NCBI GenBank assembly: GCA_934755305.1
Contig: CAKVLD010000010.1
Location: 1 to 64,000 of the forward strand
Source of the DNA: an uncultured Clostridium sp.
Lineage (GTDB): Bacteria; Bacillota; Clostridia; Clostridiales; Clostridiaceae
Reading direction: 5' to 3'
DNA: 64,000 bases
The translations under genes and the position numbers were made by a program. Under the pieces are notes generated by a model. The model saw nothing but the letters and a program-made list of their open reading frames with translations, was not told where the DNA came from and made no database searches. This document shows, in pieces, positions 51,927 through 62,278 of this stretch. How positions within the stretch are numbered: position 1 is the first letter of the stretch; the number at the start of each line of letters is the position of its first letter.

Positions 51927-54473
51927 TTATTTAGTTTTTATAAATAAATATAAACTATTAATCATAGCTATAATTCCAGAGAAAAACAAAACTATACACC
52001 ATTGTCCAAAAGCTAAAGACACAGTATGGAATATTCCTCTTAAAAATGGAACATACACTATGCTACATAACATTATTATAGATATACTAACTGCTCCAAC
52101 TAAATAAATATTAGTAAATAACTTTATTTCAAATATAGAGTGTCTTTCTGATCTGCATTCAAATACATGAAATAATTGACTCATTACAAGAGTAGCTAAA
52201 GCAATAGTTCTACAAGTAGCTAAATCCATTCCATAATATCTACCAACCATAAACGAAAGCAACGTACAAATACCAATTAAAGAACCTCTAACTAATATCT
52301 TTTCTGTTAATCCTCTAGAGAATATACCTTCCTTTTTGTCTCTAGGTGTTTGTCTCATTATATCATTATCTGGAGGATCTACCCCTAAAGCTATAGCTGG
52401 TAATCCATCAGTAGCTAAATTAACAAATAATATCTGTATAGGTGTAAGTGGATTAGGTAATGTAAACAAAGAAGCTAAAAACATAGTTAATACTTCACCT
52501 AAGTTACATGATAATAAATATCTTATAAATTTTCTTATATTATCGTAAATTACTCTTCCCTCTTCTACTGCTGATACTATAGTAGCAAAATTATCATCCA
52601 TTAATATCATAGAAGAAGCTTCCTTAGTAACATCTGTACCAGAAAGCCCCATAGAAATACCTATATCAGCTTCCTTTATAGCTGGTGCATCATTTACCCC
52701 ATCACCAGTCATAGCAACTACATTATTAGTACTCTTAAAGGCTCTAACAATCCTTAATTTATGATCTGGAGATACTCTAGCAAATACTCTGGTCTTTTTC
52801 AGTTTCTTCTTAAGCTCTCTATCATCTAATCTTTCTAATTCTTCTCCTGTCAAAACCTGATCATCACTATTACATATACTTAAAGATTTAGCTATAGCTA
52901 AGGCAGTATTTTTATGATCTCCTGTTATCATTACAGGTTTTATTCCAGCAAGCTTACACTTAAGTACAGCATCTCTCGCCTCTATTCTTGGTGGATCAAT
53001 ACTTCCTGCAACTCCTATAAATATAAGACCTTCTTCTAACTTATCACTTTTAACAAGTCCCTCTTCCTTGTAAGCTGCTGCAATACACCTTAAAGCTCTA
53101 GAAGACATAGATTCAATAAAATTAGCAACTCTCTTTTTCTTTTGAAGAGTTAAAGGTTTTACCTTATTATTCTCTAGTATATATGAACATCTTTCAATTA
53201 ACCTTTCAGGAGCACCCTTTACATAGCAAATTTCCTTATTTCCTTCTCTCATTATTACAGACATCATTTTTCTAGTTGAATCAAAAGGAATATCAAATAT
53301 TCTCTTAGCCTTACCTACATAATTAGAAAGTTCATTAACATTATTAAAAAATAACTTTATTAAAGCTGTTTCTGTAGGGTCTCCACGCAAAGCCCTATCT
53401 ATGTTATTCTCATTAAAATCATAATTACAATCATTACAATATACAAAAGCCTTTCTTAAAATGTCATCATCTTCTAACTTAGTATTATCTAATTCATATA
53501 TCCTACCATTTAGATATACTTCTTTAACAGTCATTTTATTTTGAGTTAGCGTTCCAGTTTTATCAGAACATATAACAGTAGTACATCCTAATGTCTCTAC
53601 AGCTGGCAACTTTCTTATTAAAGCATTTCTCTTAAGCATTCTAGAAACACCTAAAGCTAATGCAACAGTTACTATAGCTGCAAGACCTTCTGGAATAGCT
53701 GCAACTGCTAAACTAACTCCTAATAAAAACATTTCAGTAATATTATTTCCTCTTATAATACCTAAAATAGTAACTAATGCACAAATTACTAAGCACATAA
53801 TAACTAATACTTTACCTAAGGATTCTAATCTCTCTTTTAAAGGAGACTTTTCATCTTTAATATTATCCAAAAGATTAGCTATTTTTCCCATCTCAGTACT
53901 CATTCCAATACCAGTTACTTTAAACAAACCTTTTCCCTTTAGTACTGTAGTTCCCATATAAACATTATTCTTTTTATCAGAAGAATCTTTACTTACACCA
54001 ACTGATTCACCAGTTAATAAAGATTCATCAACCATAATACCAGAACACTCTAAAAGACTTCCATCTGCTGGCACTCTATCTCCTGCTTCTAATACTACAA
54101 CATCACCCATAGTTAAATACAAAGAATTTAACACTTTAATTCTTCCATCTCTAAAAACTTTACATGTAGGAGCTGCTAAATTCTTTAAAGCCTCTAAAGA
54201 CTTTTCTGTTCTATATTCTTGTACAAATCCTAATATAGCATTTACTATAACTATAATTATTATAGTTATTGCATCTGCTGTATCTCCCATTACACCTGAA
54301 ACAATTGTTGCCATAAGCAATACCCAAACCATAAAATCATTAAATTGAGATAAAAATATAATAATAGGCGAAATCTTCTTCTTATGTTGTAATTCATTTA
54401 ATCCAAAGTTTTTAATTCGCTTTTCAGCTTCTCTAGTAGATAATCCTGGAGCTACTTTTTGTTCCTGTATCAC
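51927..54473 (-). CDS. Ca2+-transporting P-type ATPase (P2 type)
   Basis: 848-residue cation pump with all canonical motifs: TGES in SLLTGESVGV, M4 AVAAIPEGLAAIV with the ion-binding Glu, phosphorylation motif ICSDKTGTLTQNK, KGAPE, MITGDHKNT, and MTGDGVNDAPAIK. M6 carries FVNLATDGLPAIALGVD, which fits SERCA-like calcium binding. Ten membrane segments are expected. GGAGG precedes the ATG (54474-54490 region). It is a useful comparison for the degraded homologue at 10700-13192. Monocistronic; exports Ca2+ (or Mn2+) from the cytoplasm. Confidence 0.93.
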   Translation of the reverse strand: MIQEQKVAPGLSTREAEKRIKNFGLNELQHKKKISPIIIFLSQFNDFMVWVLLMATIVSGVMGDTADAITIIIIVIVNAILGFVQEYRTEKSLEALKNLAAPTCKVFRDGRIKVLNSLYLTMGDVVVLEAGDRVPADGSLLECSGIMVDESLLTGESVGVSKDSSDKKNNVYMGTTVLKGKGLFKVTGIGMSTEMGKIANLLDNIKDEKSPLKERLESLGKVLVIMCLVICALVTILGIIRGNNITEMFLLGVSLAVAAIPEGLAAIVTVALALGVSRMLKRNALIRKLPAVETLGCTTVICSDKTGTLTQNKMTVKEVYLNGRIYELDNTKLEDDDILRKAFVYCNDCNYDFNENNIDRALRGDPTETALIKLFFNNVNELSNYVGKAKRIFDIPFDSTRKMMSVIMREGNKEICYVKGAPERLIERCSYILENNKVKPLTLQKKKRVANFIESMSSRALRCIAAAYKEEGLVKSDKLEEGLIFIGVAGSIDPPRIEARDAVLKCKLAGIKPVMITGDHKNTALAIAKSLSICNSDDQVLTGEELERLDDRELKKKLKKTRVFARVSPDHKLRIVRAFKSTNNVVAMTGDGVNDAPAIKEADIGISMGLSGTDVTKEASSMILMDDNFATIVSAVEEGRVIYDNIRKFIRYLLSCNLGEVLTMFLASLFTLPNPLTPIQILFVNLATDGLPAIALGVDPPDNDIMRQTPRDKKEGIFSRGLTEKILVRGSLIGICTLLSFMVGRYYGMDLATCRTIALATLVMSQLFHVFECRSERHSIFEIKLFTNIYLVGAVSISIIMLCSIVYVPFLRGIFHTVSLAFGQWCIVLFFSGIIAMINSLYLFIKTK

Positions 54474-54748
54474 CCTTTTTCCTCCTTATATAAAACTCTA
54501 TAATTATATATATTTATCATAAAGTAACTTAGAACATAATCTTTAAATGTTAATTAAGATATAATCATCAAGAAAAATTTTCTATAACATCAAAACTTCA
54601 ATTTACCATATTATGATTTGTTACCTTAAAATATGCCTTTCCTTTTCTCCAATATCCTATGAATTACTTCTCATTTCTTTACTTTTTGACTATTTAGTCT
54701 TAAAATATAATATGTAAATTTATATTAGTATCTAAAGGAGGAACTATT

Positions 54749-56392
54749 TTGAAGAACGTTATATACGTAACTGGACATAAAAATCCAGATTCAGATTCAA
54801 TATGTGCTGCTTATGGTTATGCAGAACTAAAAAACAAAACTAGCGAAATCCCTGTTGTTCCAGTTAGACTTGGAAATGTAAACAGAGAAACTCAATATAT
54901 CTTAGATAGATTTGACGTAAAAGCACCTGAATACTTAGAAACTGTAAAGTTAAAGGTTGAAGATTTAGAAATAGATAAAATAGCTGCTATTTCACCTGAT
55001 ATATCTTTAAAGATGGCTTGGAATATAATGAGAGATAAAAATGTTAAATCTCTTCCTGTTGCAGATAAAAATGATCACTTAGTTGGAGTTTTATCAATAT
55101 CTAACTTAACATCTTCTTATATGGATATATGGGATAATGAAATATTAAGCAAAAGTAATACTTCAATAGAAAATATACTTGATACTCTTTCAGCTAAAGA
55201 GATATACATAAATGAAGGAGTTAAAAACTTCCCTGGTAAAATAGCAGTAGCTGCAATGCAACCAGAAAGCTTAAGTGCAATTATAAAAGAAGGAGATATT
55301 GCTATAGTTGGCGATAGACCTGATGTACAAAATGCATTAATAGATATAAAGGTATCTTTAATGATTATAGCTGGTTCTTATGAATTAACTCCTGAATTAA
55401 TTGAAAAAGCTAAAGCTAATGGTGTTAATGTAATAAGCACACCTCATGATTCATTTACTACTTCAAGATTAATAATACAAAGTATTCCTGTAAGCTATGT
55501 AATGGCTAAAGAAAACTTAGTATCTTTCTCTGAAGATGAATTAGTTGATGATATAAGATCTACAATGATAGAAACTAGATTCAGAAGTTATCCTGTAACT
55601 GATACTGATGGTAAAGTTTTAGGTACTATTTCTAGATACCACTTAATTTCTGACTTTAAAAAGAAAGTAATTCAAGTAGACCATAATGAAAGAGGTCAAT
55701 CAGTAGATGGATTAGAAGAAGCAGAAATTCTAGAAATTATAGATCACCATAGAGTAGCTGATATCCAAACAAATAATCCAATTTACTTTAGAAATGAACC
55801 ACTTGGAAGTAGTTCAACTATAGTAGCTAAATGTTTCTTTGAAAGAGACTTAGTTCCTTCTAAAGCTGCAGCTGGACTTCTTTGTGGCGCTATAATATCA
55901 GATACACTATTATTCAGAAGTCCTACTTGTACAGAACAAGATGTAACAATCTGCAAAAAGCTTGCTGAAATAGCAGGAATCTCTGATATAGATGAATTTG
56001 CAAAAGAAATGTTTAAAGCTGGAACTTCTCTTCAAGGTAAAACTGTTGAAGAAATATTTAATCAAGACTTTAAACCATTCAAAATAGGAAATATGAAAAT
56101 AGGTGTTGCTCAAGTTAACACTATGGATATAGATGGATTTATGCCATTAAAAGAAGACATGCTTTCTTATATGAGCAAGAAGGCTAAAGATGAATCATTT
56201 GATACAATGTTATTACTTCTTACTGATATCCTAACTGAAGGTTCTCAAATATTAGTTGCTGGAGATGCTAAAGAAGTAGTAGAAAAGACTTTCAATGTTA
56301 CTCTAGAAGATTCAACAGCATTCCTTCCTGGAGTATTATCAAGAAAGAAACAAGTTATACCACCATTAACTAATGTTATAACTTCTATGTAA
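54749..56392 (+). CDS. ppaC: Mn-dependent inorganic pyrophosphatase with CBS/DRTGG regulatory insert
   Basis: 547-residue family II pyrophosphatase (DHH superfamily). The N-terminal GHKNPDSDSICAA and the IIDHHRVAD motif bind the metals; the C-terminal DHHA2 part contains LPGVLSRKKQVIPPL. A regulatory insert at about 70-310 holds two CBS sequences (NIMRDKNVKSLPVADKND; SYPVTDTDGKVLGTISRYH) flanking a DRTGG domain, as in the clostridial enzymes controlled by adenine nucleotides. The start is TTG, seven bases after AAAGGAGG. The gap 54474-54748 is AT-rich and holds only promoter-like sequence. Confidence 0.95.
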   Translation: MKNVIYVTGHKNPDSDSICAAYGYAELKNKTSEIPVVPVRLGNVNRETQYILDRFDVKAPEYLETVKLKVEDLEIDKIAAISPDISLKMAWNIMRDKNVKSLPVADKNDHLVGVLSISNLTSSYMDIWDNEILSKSNTSIENILDTLSAKEIYINEGVKNFPGKIAVAAMQPESLSAIIKEGDIAIVGDRPDVQNALIDIKVSLMIIAGSYELTPELIEKAKANGVNVISTPHDSFTTSRLIIQSIPVSYVMAKENLVSFSEDELVDDIRSTMIETRFRSYPVTDTDGKVLGTISRYHLISDFKKKVIQVDHNERGQSVDGLEEAEILEIIDHHRVADIQTNNPIYFRNEPLGSSSTIVAKCFFERDLVPSKAAAGLLCGAIISDTLLFRSPTCTEQDVTICKKLAEIAGISDIDEFAKEMFKAGTSLQGKTVEEIFNQDFKPFKIGNMKIGVAQVNTMDIDGFMPLKEDMLSYMSKKAKDESFDTMLLLLTDILTEGSQILVAGDAKEVVEKTFNVTLEDSTAFLPGVLSRKKQVIPPLTNVITSM

Positions 56393-56403
56393 TAAAAAAC
56401 TAT

Positions 56404-56456
56404 AAACCCTATATATTATTGATATTTGGCTTTATAATATATAGGGTAAAATTTTT
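56404..56456 (+). terminator. Terminator of ppaC
   Basis: ACCCTATATATTAT pairs with ATAATATATAGGGT, followed by AAAATTTTTA. Confidence 0.85.
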
Positions 56457-56474
56457 ATTAATTTAACTAATTAT

Positions 56475-56520
56475 AGCCTAAGAATCTAGTCAAAATATTT
56501 TTTTACTAGATTCTTAGGCT
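56475..56520 (-). terminator. Perfect 16-bp hairpin between ppaC and the MFS gene
   Basis: AGCCTAAGAATCTAGT and ACTAGATTCTTAGGCT are exact complements around a 14-base loop. It probably ends the seven-gene leftward operon; the T tail is weak on the minus strand. Confidence 0.75.
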
Positions 56521-56540
56521 TTGCTATTATCCTAATATAA

Positions 56541-57719
56541 CTAACTTTTTGATGCTCTTATATTACTTATTAACATTATTATAGGGAAAATAGTAGCAAC
56601 TGCAATTCCTCTTTTTATATCTCCTCCAACATTATTGGTAATACTTCCAACTAACATTGGTCCTGCCATGCATCCTAAGTCACCTGCTAAGGCTAATAAT
56701 GCATACATTAGTGTTCCTCCATTTCTTATTTTTGAAGAAGCTAAACTAAATGTTCCTGGCCACAATATACCTACTGACAATCCACATAAACCACAACCTA
56801 ATAATCCCAAAGGTGCATAGTGTGTAAATGAAATCATACAATAGCTAAAAATACACATTACAATACTAAATAACATAAACTTCTCAAGTTTTATTTTAGT
56901 ACCATACTTACCATAAAAAAATCTAGAAATCCCCATACATAAAGCAAAGAACATTGGACCTGCAAGATCCCCAATAGTTTTGCTTATACCAAGGCTTGCC
57001 TCCGCAAAAGTTGATGCCCATTGACTTACCGATTGTTCACTAGCACCTGCACAAATCATTAATACTATCATTTGAAAAAACTCTTTAGAAGTAATCAATT
57101 CTTTTGCCTTTTTTTGTTCCTCGCCTTCTGGAATTAGAGGCATAATAGGAACCTTCATAAAGGCTATTGCATTTGCTAAAGGCAATATTGCCCATATCAA
57201 AGTAAGAAATGTCCAATTCTCTACTCCAAAAATTTTAAAATAAATAGTAGAAAAAAATACAACTCCTACTTGTCCCCAACAATAAAAAGAATGTAATGTA
57301 CTCATCACCAATTCTTTTCTTTCAGTTGGACATGCTTCAACAATTGGACTAACTAAAACTTCTAACAAACCTCCACCTATTGCATATATAACAACAGAAA
57401 AAAGCATTATCGGAAAAGAATCATCTACAATATTAGGGGATATTGCTAATAGAACTAATCCAATCATAGCTAAAATATGTGCAATTATCATAGATAACCT
57501 ATAACCTATTTTATCAATAAAAAGTACTGATAAAGAATCTGTTATTAACTGTACTATAAAATTAATACTTACTAATAACGTTAATTCTGCTAAAGTTATA
57601 TGATAAAATTTATTAAAGGTAAGAAGCAAAAGTGGTAAATAGTTATTTACCACTGCCTGTACAATATATCCAACAAAACAAGCTCTTATAGTATTGGAAT
57701 AATTAATTTTACTTTTCAT
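56541..57719 (-). CDS. MFS transporter
   Basis: 392 residues with about 12 membrane segments, of the FucP/GPH-like or sugar-permease-like MFS type. IPEGEEQKKAKELITSKEFF marks the central cytoplasmic loop, and DKIGYRLSMIIAH is the loop 2-3 motif. Substrate unknown. It follows the MATE gene by 15 bases and is the last gene of the operon. Confidence 0.85.
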   Translation of the reverse strand: MKSKINYSNTIRACFVGYIVQAVVNNYLPLLLLTFNKFYHITLAELTLLVSINFIVQLITDSLSVLFIDKIGYRLSMIIAHILAMIGLVLLAISPNIVDDSFPIMLFSVVIYAIGGGLLEVLVSPIVEACPTERKELVMSTLHSFYCWGQVGVVFFSTIYFKIFGVENWTFLTLIWAILPLANAIAFMKVPIMPLIPEGEEQKKAKELITSKEFFQMIVLMICAGASEQSVSQWASTFAEASLGISKTIGDLAGPMFFALCMGISRFFYGKYGTKIKLEKFMLFSIVMCIFSYCMISFTHYAPLGLLGCGLCGLSVGILWPGTFSLASSKIRNGGTLMYALLALAGDLGCMAGPMLVGSITNNVGGDIKRGIAVATIFPIIMLISNIRASKS

Positions 57720-57734
57720 ATAATACCACTCTCT

Positions 57735-59096
57735 TTAAGCATCTGCTACATTATTAATCCACTTTCTACTTCTAAATAATTTAACTTCCAAAATTACTCT
57801 TACATATTCCTCTAAAGATAATATAAAATAAACCCAATAAATTGGTAAATTAAATATAAAAGAAGTAAGTATTCCTGCTGGTACACCAATTATCCATGTT
57901 CCAACTATATCTATAAGCATAATATATTTTGTTTTTCCACCACTTCTTAGCACTCCACCACCTAATACCATATTTACTACCTTAGCAATAAACACTACTG
58001 CATAAGCATATAATATATATATAGTTACTTGCATAGTATCATCAGGAACATTGTATATCTTCACATAGAATTTACTAAATAATACAATTATTAAACTAAT
58101 AACAACAGCCATTATTATAGTAACCTTAACAAATTCCTTTGATTCTTCGTAAGCTTTTTCCTCTTCATTTGCACCCAATAAATATCCAATCATTATACCA
58201 GTTGCACTTGCTACACCTGATAATAATCCTATCATCAAGTTTTGAACAGGATAAGTTAATGTCATTGCCGCACATTGTTCAGTACCTATTCTTCCATAGA
58301 TAACTGCATACACATTTTCACCTAAACTCCATAAAAATTCACACATTAAAATTGGAAAAAGTATCTTAAAAACATTTATCATAAATGGTTTTGTAAACTT
58401 AAAAGTTAGCCATAAAGTATGCTCACTTCTTTTTCTAATTTTCTCAAATACAATAAATACAATAGCAAATTCTACAAATCTAGCAATTGTTGTTGCTAAT
58501 GCCGCACCAACTACTCCTAACTTAGGAAAACCAAAATTACCAAATATCAAACAGTAATTTAATACAATATCGGTAAATACTGAAACTATACTAGCATACA
58601 TAGGTATCTTTGCATATCCAATATTCCTCAAATAAGCTGAACACATAAGTGTTAATATTGTAGGGAGAAATCCAATTGATGCAACTCTTAAATACTGAGC
58701 CGCTATTTCTATAGTAGCACTATCATTTGAATATATACCCATAATACTTGAAGGTATAAAAATTGAAACTATCATAAACAAAATTGTAATGCCTAATGAT
58801 ATATATAAGTTAAAATTAAAACTATCATTAACACCCTCTTTATTTTTGTTACCTATATATTGAGCTATTAAGATACTTGCAACAGTAACAACAGCTGTTA
58901 CTGTTACTGTGAATAAAGATATAAATTTACTACTAAGCCCAATTCCTGCGATACTGTCACTTCCCATTTGCCCAACCATTATCTCATCTATCAATACAAG
59001 TGTAGCTTGTAATAAACTTTGAAGAGTAATTGGTAATGCTATTTTTATCATTCTTTTATAAAAACTTTTATCTTGCATAATAATTACATTCCCCAT
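57735..59096 (-). CDS. MATE-family efflux transporter
   Basis: 453-residue multidrug/toxic-compound extrusion protein with 12 membrane helices. Typical blocks are MIKIALPITLQSLLQATLVLIDEIMVGQMG near the start and the DIVLNYCLIFGNFGFPKLGVVGAALATTIAR repeat segment. The ATG directly follows the acetyltransferase stop (TAAATG), implying translational coupling; an ATG six codons in is possible. Its position between an AAC(3)-like enzyme and an MFS exporter suggests joint handling of a drug-like or self-made compound. Confidence 0.9.
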   Translation of the reverse strand: MGNVIIMQDKSFYKRMIKIALPITLQSLLQATLVLIDEIMVGQMGSDSIAGIGLSSKFISLFTVTVTAVVTVASILIAQYIGNKNKEGVNDSFNFNLYISLGITILFMIVSIFIPSSIMGIYSNDSATIEIAAQYLRVASIGFLPTILTLMCSAYLRNIGYAKIPMYASIVSVFTDIVLNYCLIFGNFGFPKLGVVGAALATTIARFVEFAIVFIVFEKIRKRSEHTLWLTFKFTKPFMINVFKILFPILMCEFLWSLGENVYAVIYGRIGTEQCAAMTLTYPVQNLMIGLLSGVASATGIMIGYLLGANEEEKAYEESKEFVKVTIIMAVVISLIIVLFSKFYVKIYNVPDDTMQVTIYILYAYAVVFIAKVVNMVLGGGVLRSGGKTKYIMLIDIVGTWIIGVPAGILTSFIFNLPIYWVYFILSLEEYVRVILEVKLFRSRKWINNVADA

Positions 59097-59894
59097 TTAT
59101 ATTCTATTTTTTTCAATCCACTTAATAGAATAGTCCACTAATTCCCTTTGACTCATATACTTTACCAAAGCATTTCCTATATAAGTGCTCTTTACATTAC
59201 ATTCCTTTTCAAAAGATTCCCCTATTTGATCAAAATCTTCTCCATCTACAGATAAAGTTTCATAGGTAACCCATTCTCTTTTTCCATTTACCATAATAGC
59301 ACTGCTTTCTTTTACATTATGTTTAGATTTGTACTCTGCTTTCGCATCTGCTAAATGAATAGATGTATTTTTATCATAGCCAACCCCTATAAGCAATACA
59401 TGACCATCTAATTTATAAATCTTATCTATAGGAGAATTTTCTCCAAAAATATTTGATAAATCATGATTCTCTGTAATATAGTTCGCATACTTACCAACTG
59501 CTGCTACTGAACGAGCTGGATGATCACTTCTATATGCTCCAGGCCAACTACGGAACATCTCTGCAACTTTTCCCATAGTATTAGTAGGTGTTATTTTTTT
59601 ATCATAAGCCGGCCAATTTTCTCTTATTATAGGCCACCATTCTTTTGGTTCTTCCCAATGAACCCCCGTCTCAGGATCTAAATTTTTCCAGCTTTGTGTA
59701 GGCATAACTATTGTTCCTTCATCACCAACTACTTCTAATAAAGCCTCAATTACCACTTGAGCACCACCACATACGAAGCCCATACTCTTTAAAGAAGTAT
59801 GAACAATAACTGTACTTCCATTAGTAATTCCTAACCTAACTAATCCGTCTATTATATCTTGTTTTAATACTAACTTCCTAAGATCTTTTGCCAT
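59097..59894 (-). CDS. AAC(3)-family N-acetyltransferase
   Basis: 265-residue antibiotic_NAT-fold protein (aminoglycoside 3-N-acetyltransferase / YokD type). Conserved blocks are IVHTSLKSMGFVCGGAQVVIEAL, VGDEGTIVMPTQSW, SDHPARSVAAVG with the family His, and the coenzyme-A-region IGVGYDKNTSIHLAD. The family name does not prove aminoglycoside resistance; YokD-like members have unknown substrates. It lies in a tight operon with HAD and reductase genes upstream and MATE downstream. Confidence 0.88.
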   Translation of the reverse strand: MAKDLRKLVLKQDIIDGLVRLGITNGSTVIVHTSLKSMGFVCGGAQVVIEALLEVVGDEGTIVMPTQSWKNLDPETGVHWEEPKEWWPIIRENWPAYDKKITPTNTMGKVAEMFRSWPGAYRSDHPARSVAAVGKYANYITENHDLSNIFGENSPIDKIYKLDGHVLLIGVGYDKNTSIHLADAKAEYKSKHNVKESSAIMVNGKREWVTYETLSVDGEDFDQIGESFEKECNVKSTYIGNALVKYMSQRELVDYSIKWIEKNRI

Positions 59895-59908
59895 GTTATC
59901 CCTCCTAT

Positions 59909-60529
59909 TTATTCTAAAACATTCAATATTTCCTCAAACTTACTTATACAATATTGCGCCTCTTCTACTTCTCCAAATCCATATTGAGCATAAATAAATT
60001 TAATTCCTACTTCATTTGTTGCTTTAAAATCATCAATAGTATCTCCAACATAACAAGCTTCTTCCAAGTTATTTCTTAGAATTATAGATTGTATATTTTT
60101 AGCTTTTGATTCCTTTGTTCTTCCAGAAGACTCATAATCTTTAAACAAATTTCCAAATCCGTAATAATGCAAAAATGCTTCTATATATCCTTCCTGGCAA
60201 TTACTCACAATGAATAATTCATACTTCTCTTTTAACTTTACTAATACATCTTTTACTCCATGAAATAACTTTCCACCATTTTTCTTTAAATATTCACATT
60301 CTTCCGCAGAACAATCATTAATTACTTCTTTTTTTAGCTTTTCATCATTTATTTTAAGTATAATTTGTACAATATCTTCAATATTCTTTCCCATACAACT
60401 TTTCATTTGATCTATTGATATATTAGCTTTAATATTTTTTTTAGCTATTACATTATTCCAAGCATTGACTATCTGCGAAGTAGCATCCCATAGTGTTCCA
60501 TCTAAATCAAATATAATTCCCTGTCTCAT
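59909..60529 (-). CDS. HAD-superfamily phosphatase
   Basis: 206 residues. Motif I is IIFDLDGTLWD, motif II SNC in FIVSNCQEG, and motif III with VGDTIDDFKA. A helical cap of the Gph/YjjG subfamily type lies between. The chosen ATG has TTGGAGAG seven bases upstream; the in-frame TTG is too early. Predicted substrate is a small phosphorylated metabolite; specificity unknown. Member of the seven-gene operon. Confidence 0.85.
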   Translation of the reverse strand: MRQGIIFDLDGTLWDATSQIVNAWNNVIAKKNIKANISIDQMKSCMGKNIEDIVQIILKINDEKLKKEVINDCSAEECEYLKKNGGKLFHGVKDVLVKLKEKYELFIVSNCQEGYIEAFLHYYGFGNLFKDYESSGRTKESKAKNIQSIILRNNLEEACYVGDTIDDFKATNEVGIKFIYAQYGFGEVEEAQYCISKFEEILNVLE

Positions 60530-60552
60530 AAAAAAACTCTCCAATCATACAA

Positions 60553-61206
60553 TTATTTTCTTACATACTTATGAATGGATATGTTTTCTCTCATCTCCAC
60601 ACTTGCCAATTTGAATTTTCTTACTTTATCTATAAAATGGAATCCTTCACCACCAACTAAGGAAATATTACTTCTTCCACCTATTATTACTGGAAGTTGC
60701 ATAACAATTATTTCGTCTACTAACCCTAATTCTACAAGGCTCCAATTTAACTCTCCACCGCCTTCTAGCATAATATGATTAATATGATATTCTTTTTCTA
60801 AAATTTCAAACGCCTGTACAATATCTAGCTTATCTTCACCACAAAGGATACATGAAATATTATCATATTTATCAAAACATTTAACTTTATCACTATTCTT
60901 TTTATTTGTAATAAATATTGTACTTTCATTATCCTTTACTATTGTAACATCTTTTGGTATATTCATGCTATTAGTTGGAATAATTCTTATTGGATTTTTT
61001 CCACCATTATACCTGCATGTAAGCGATGGATTATCATATCGTATTGTATTCATTCCAACCAAAATACCATCTACTGCTCCACGAATTCCATGGATAAATT
61101 TCATATCATCTTCCGTTAATAAAGCAAATAATTCTTTACTACTTGTCTTTTCTCCTAATGTTATTTTACCGTCAATAGAAACTTGACTTACTAAAGTTAC
61201 TTTCAT
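60553..61206 (-). CDS. RibD C-terminal-type pyrimidine reductase domain protein
   Basis: 217 residues, a stand-alone dihydrofolate-reductase-like RibD_C domain. Blocks VSIDGKIT near the start, AVDGILVGMNTIRYDNPSLTCR, and MLEGGGELNWSLVELGLVDEI are typical of 5-amino-6-(5-phosphoribosylamino)uracil reductases. The deaminase domain of RibD is absent and no riboflavin genes are nearby, so it may reduce another substrate within this operon. Confidence 0.85.
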   Translation of the reverse strand: MKVTLVSQVSIDGKITLGEKTSSKELFALLTEDDMKFIHGIRGAVDGILVGMNTIRYDNPSLTCRYNGGKNPIRIIPTNSMNIPKDVTIVKDNESTIFITNKKNSDKVKCFDKYDNISCILCGEDKLDIVQAFEILEKEYHINHIMLEGGGELNWSLVELGLVDEIIVMQLPVIIGGRSNISLVGGEGFHFIDKVRKFKLASVEMRENISIHKYVRK

Positions 61207-61217
61207 AAATATGCCCC

Positions 61218-62252
61218 CTATCTATCTTTGCATTTATCAAATATGCTCTTACACTTATCCCAAAATTCAACTGTACATTCTTCATTTACTATTCTTACAT
61301 TTTGCATCATTTGCTTGTAAATATCATTTACTTCATCCTGCTTAACTTTTAAATCTGATAAAACTTTTTTATTAACTGGTAATCTATAATAATCCTTATA
61401 CCAAGTATATTGAATCTTTTCACTCAACATATAATTTAAGAAACAACGCATTTCTTTTTTCTTGTCCCCATATAAAGAATTATTAGGAAAAGCCATTCCA
61501 ATACTAGAAGATGCTCCAATAACTTGCTTTCCATTAATTTTAGGAATTACGCACACCCCTAATTTATCTCCCATCTTTTCCAGCAAATACTTATAATACC
61601 ATTCCCCATTTAAAATTGAGGCAATTTCTCCATTCTCAAATTTAGTTAACATATCAGAAATAGCAGTTGCAGAAATCATCTTTTTACTTGTATACATTTC
61701 TGATATAAAGTTTATTGTTTGTTGAACTCCTTCTTTAGTTATTAATTTATTCTCCTTACCCCCTGCGGAAAATGTATATAAAAATGGTAATACCCAATAT
61801 CCAACATCTAAATCAACTGAAAATGGTATTATTTGTTCATTCTTTACTTTAAATAAGTCATCCCAAACTTTTGGTTTATCATTATAATATTCTTTATTAT
61901 AATAAATAATTGCATGATTTCCTTGTAAATATGGAAGTCCCTTTTGCACACCTTCTAACTTCATAGAATCCCAAACTTCTCTATCCATATACTTAGAATA
62001 TTCTTCTGGCACAACAGACAAATCCTTAATTCCAATTCCAACCATATCTTGTGCTATTAAAGCTACATCAGGTTTTTCTTTTACCTTATCTAAGTTTTTT
62101 AATTTATCTAAGAATTCTACAATATTCATCTTTACTAATTTTATAGATATATTATATTGCTCATACATGTCATTACATATGTGTTCAATCATCTTTAAAC
62201 TAGTATCACCAAATCCATCTAATTCATGCCATATTATTATTTCCTTAGCCAA
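61218..62252 (-). CDS. Extracellular-type solute-binding protein without signal peptide
   Basis: 344 residues with the family 1 (maltodextrin/polysaccharide) solute-binding fold: GLPYLQGNHAIIYYNKEYY, KVWDDLFKV, and NGEWYYKYLLEKMGDKLGV are the recognisable blocks. The TTG start follows GGGGGC; the N-terminus MAKEIIIWHELDGFGD enters the first strand directly, with no signal peptide or lipobox, so it appears cytoplasmic. ABC permeases are not in the window. It is 26 bases after an intracellular GH13 enzyme, suggesting sugar binding inside the cell; function is unknown. Confidence 0.8.
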   Translation of the reverse strand: MAKEIIIWHELDGFGDTSLKMIEHICNDMYEQYNISIKLVKMNIVEFLDKLKNLDKVKEKPDVALIAQDMVGIGIKDLSVVPEEYSKYMDREVWDSMKLEGVQKGLPYLQGNHAIIYYNKEYYNDKPKVWDDLFKVKNEQIIPFSVDLDVGYWVLPFLYTFSAGGKENKLITKEGVQQTINFISEMYTSKKMISATAISDMLTKFENGEIASILNGEWYYKYLLEKMGDKLGVCVIPKINGKQVIGASSSIGMAFPNNSLYGDKKKEMRCFLNYMLSEKIQYTWYKDYYRLPVNKKVLSDLKVKQDEVNDIYKQMMQNVRIVNEECTVEFWDKCKSIFDKCKDR

Positions 62253-62278
62253 AATACAGCCCCCAATCTTTTTATATT

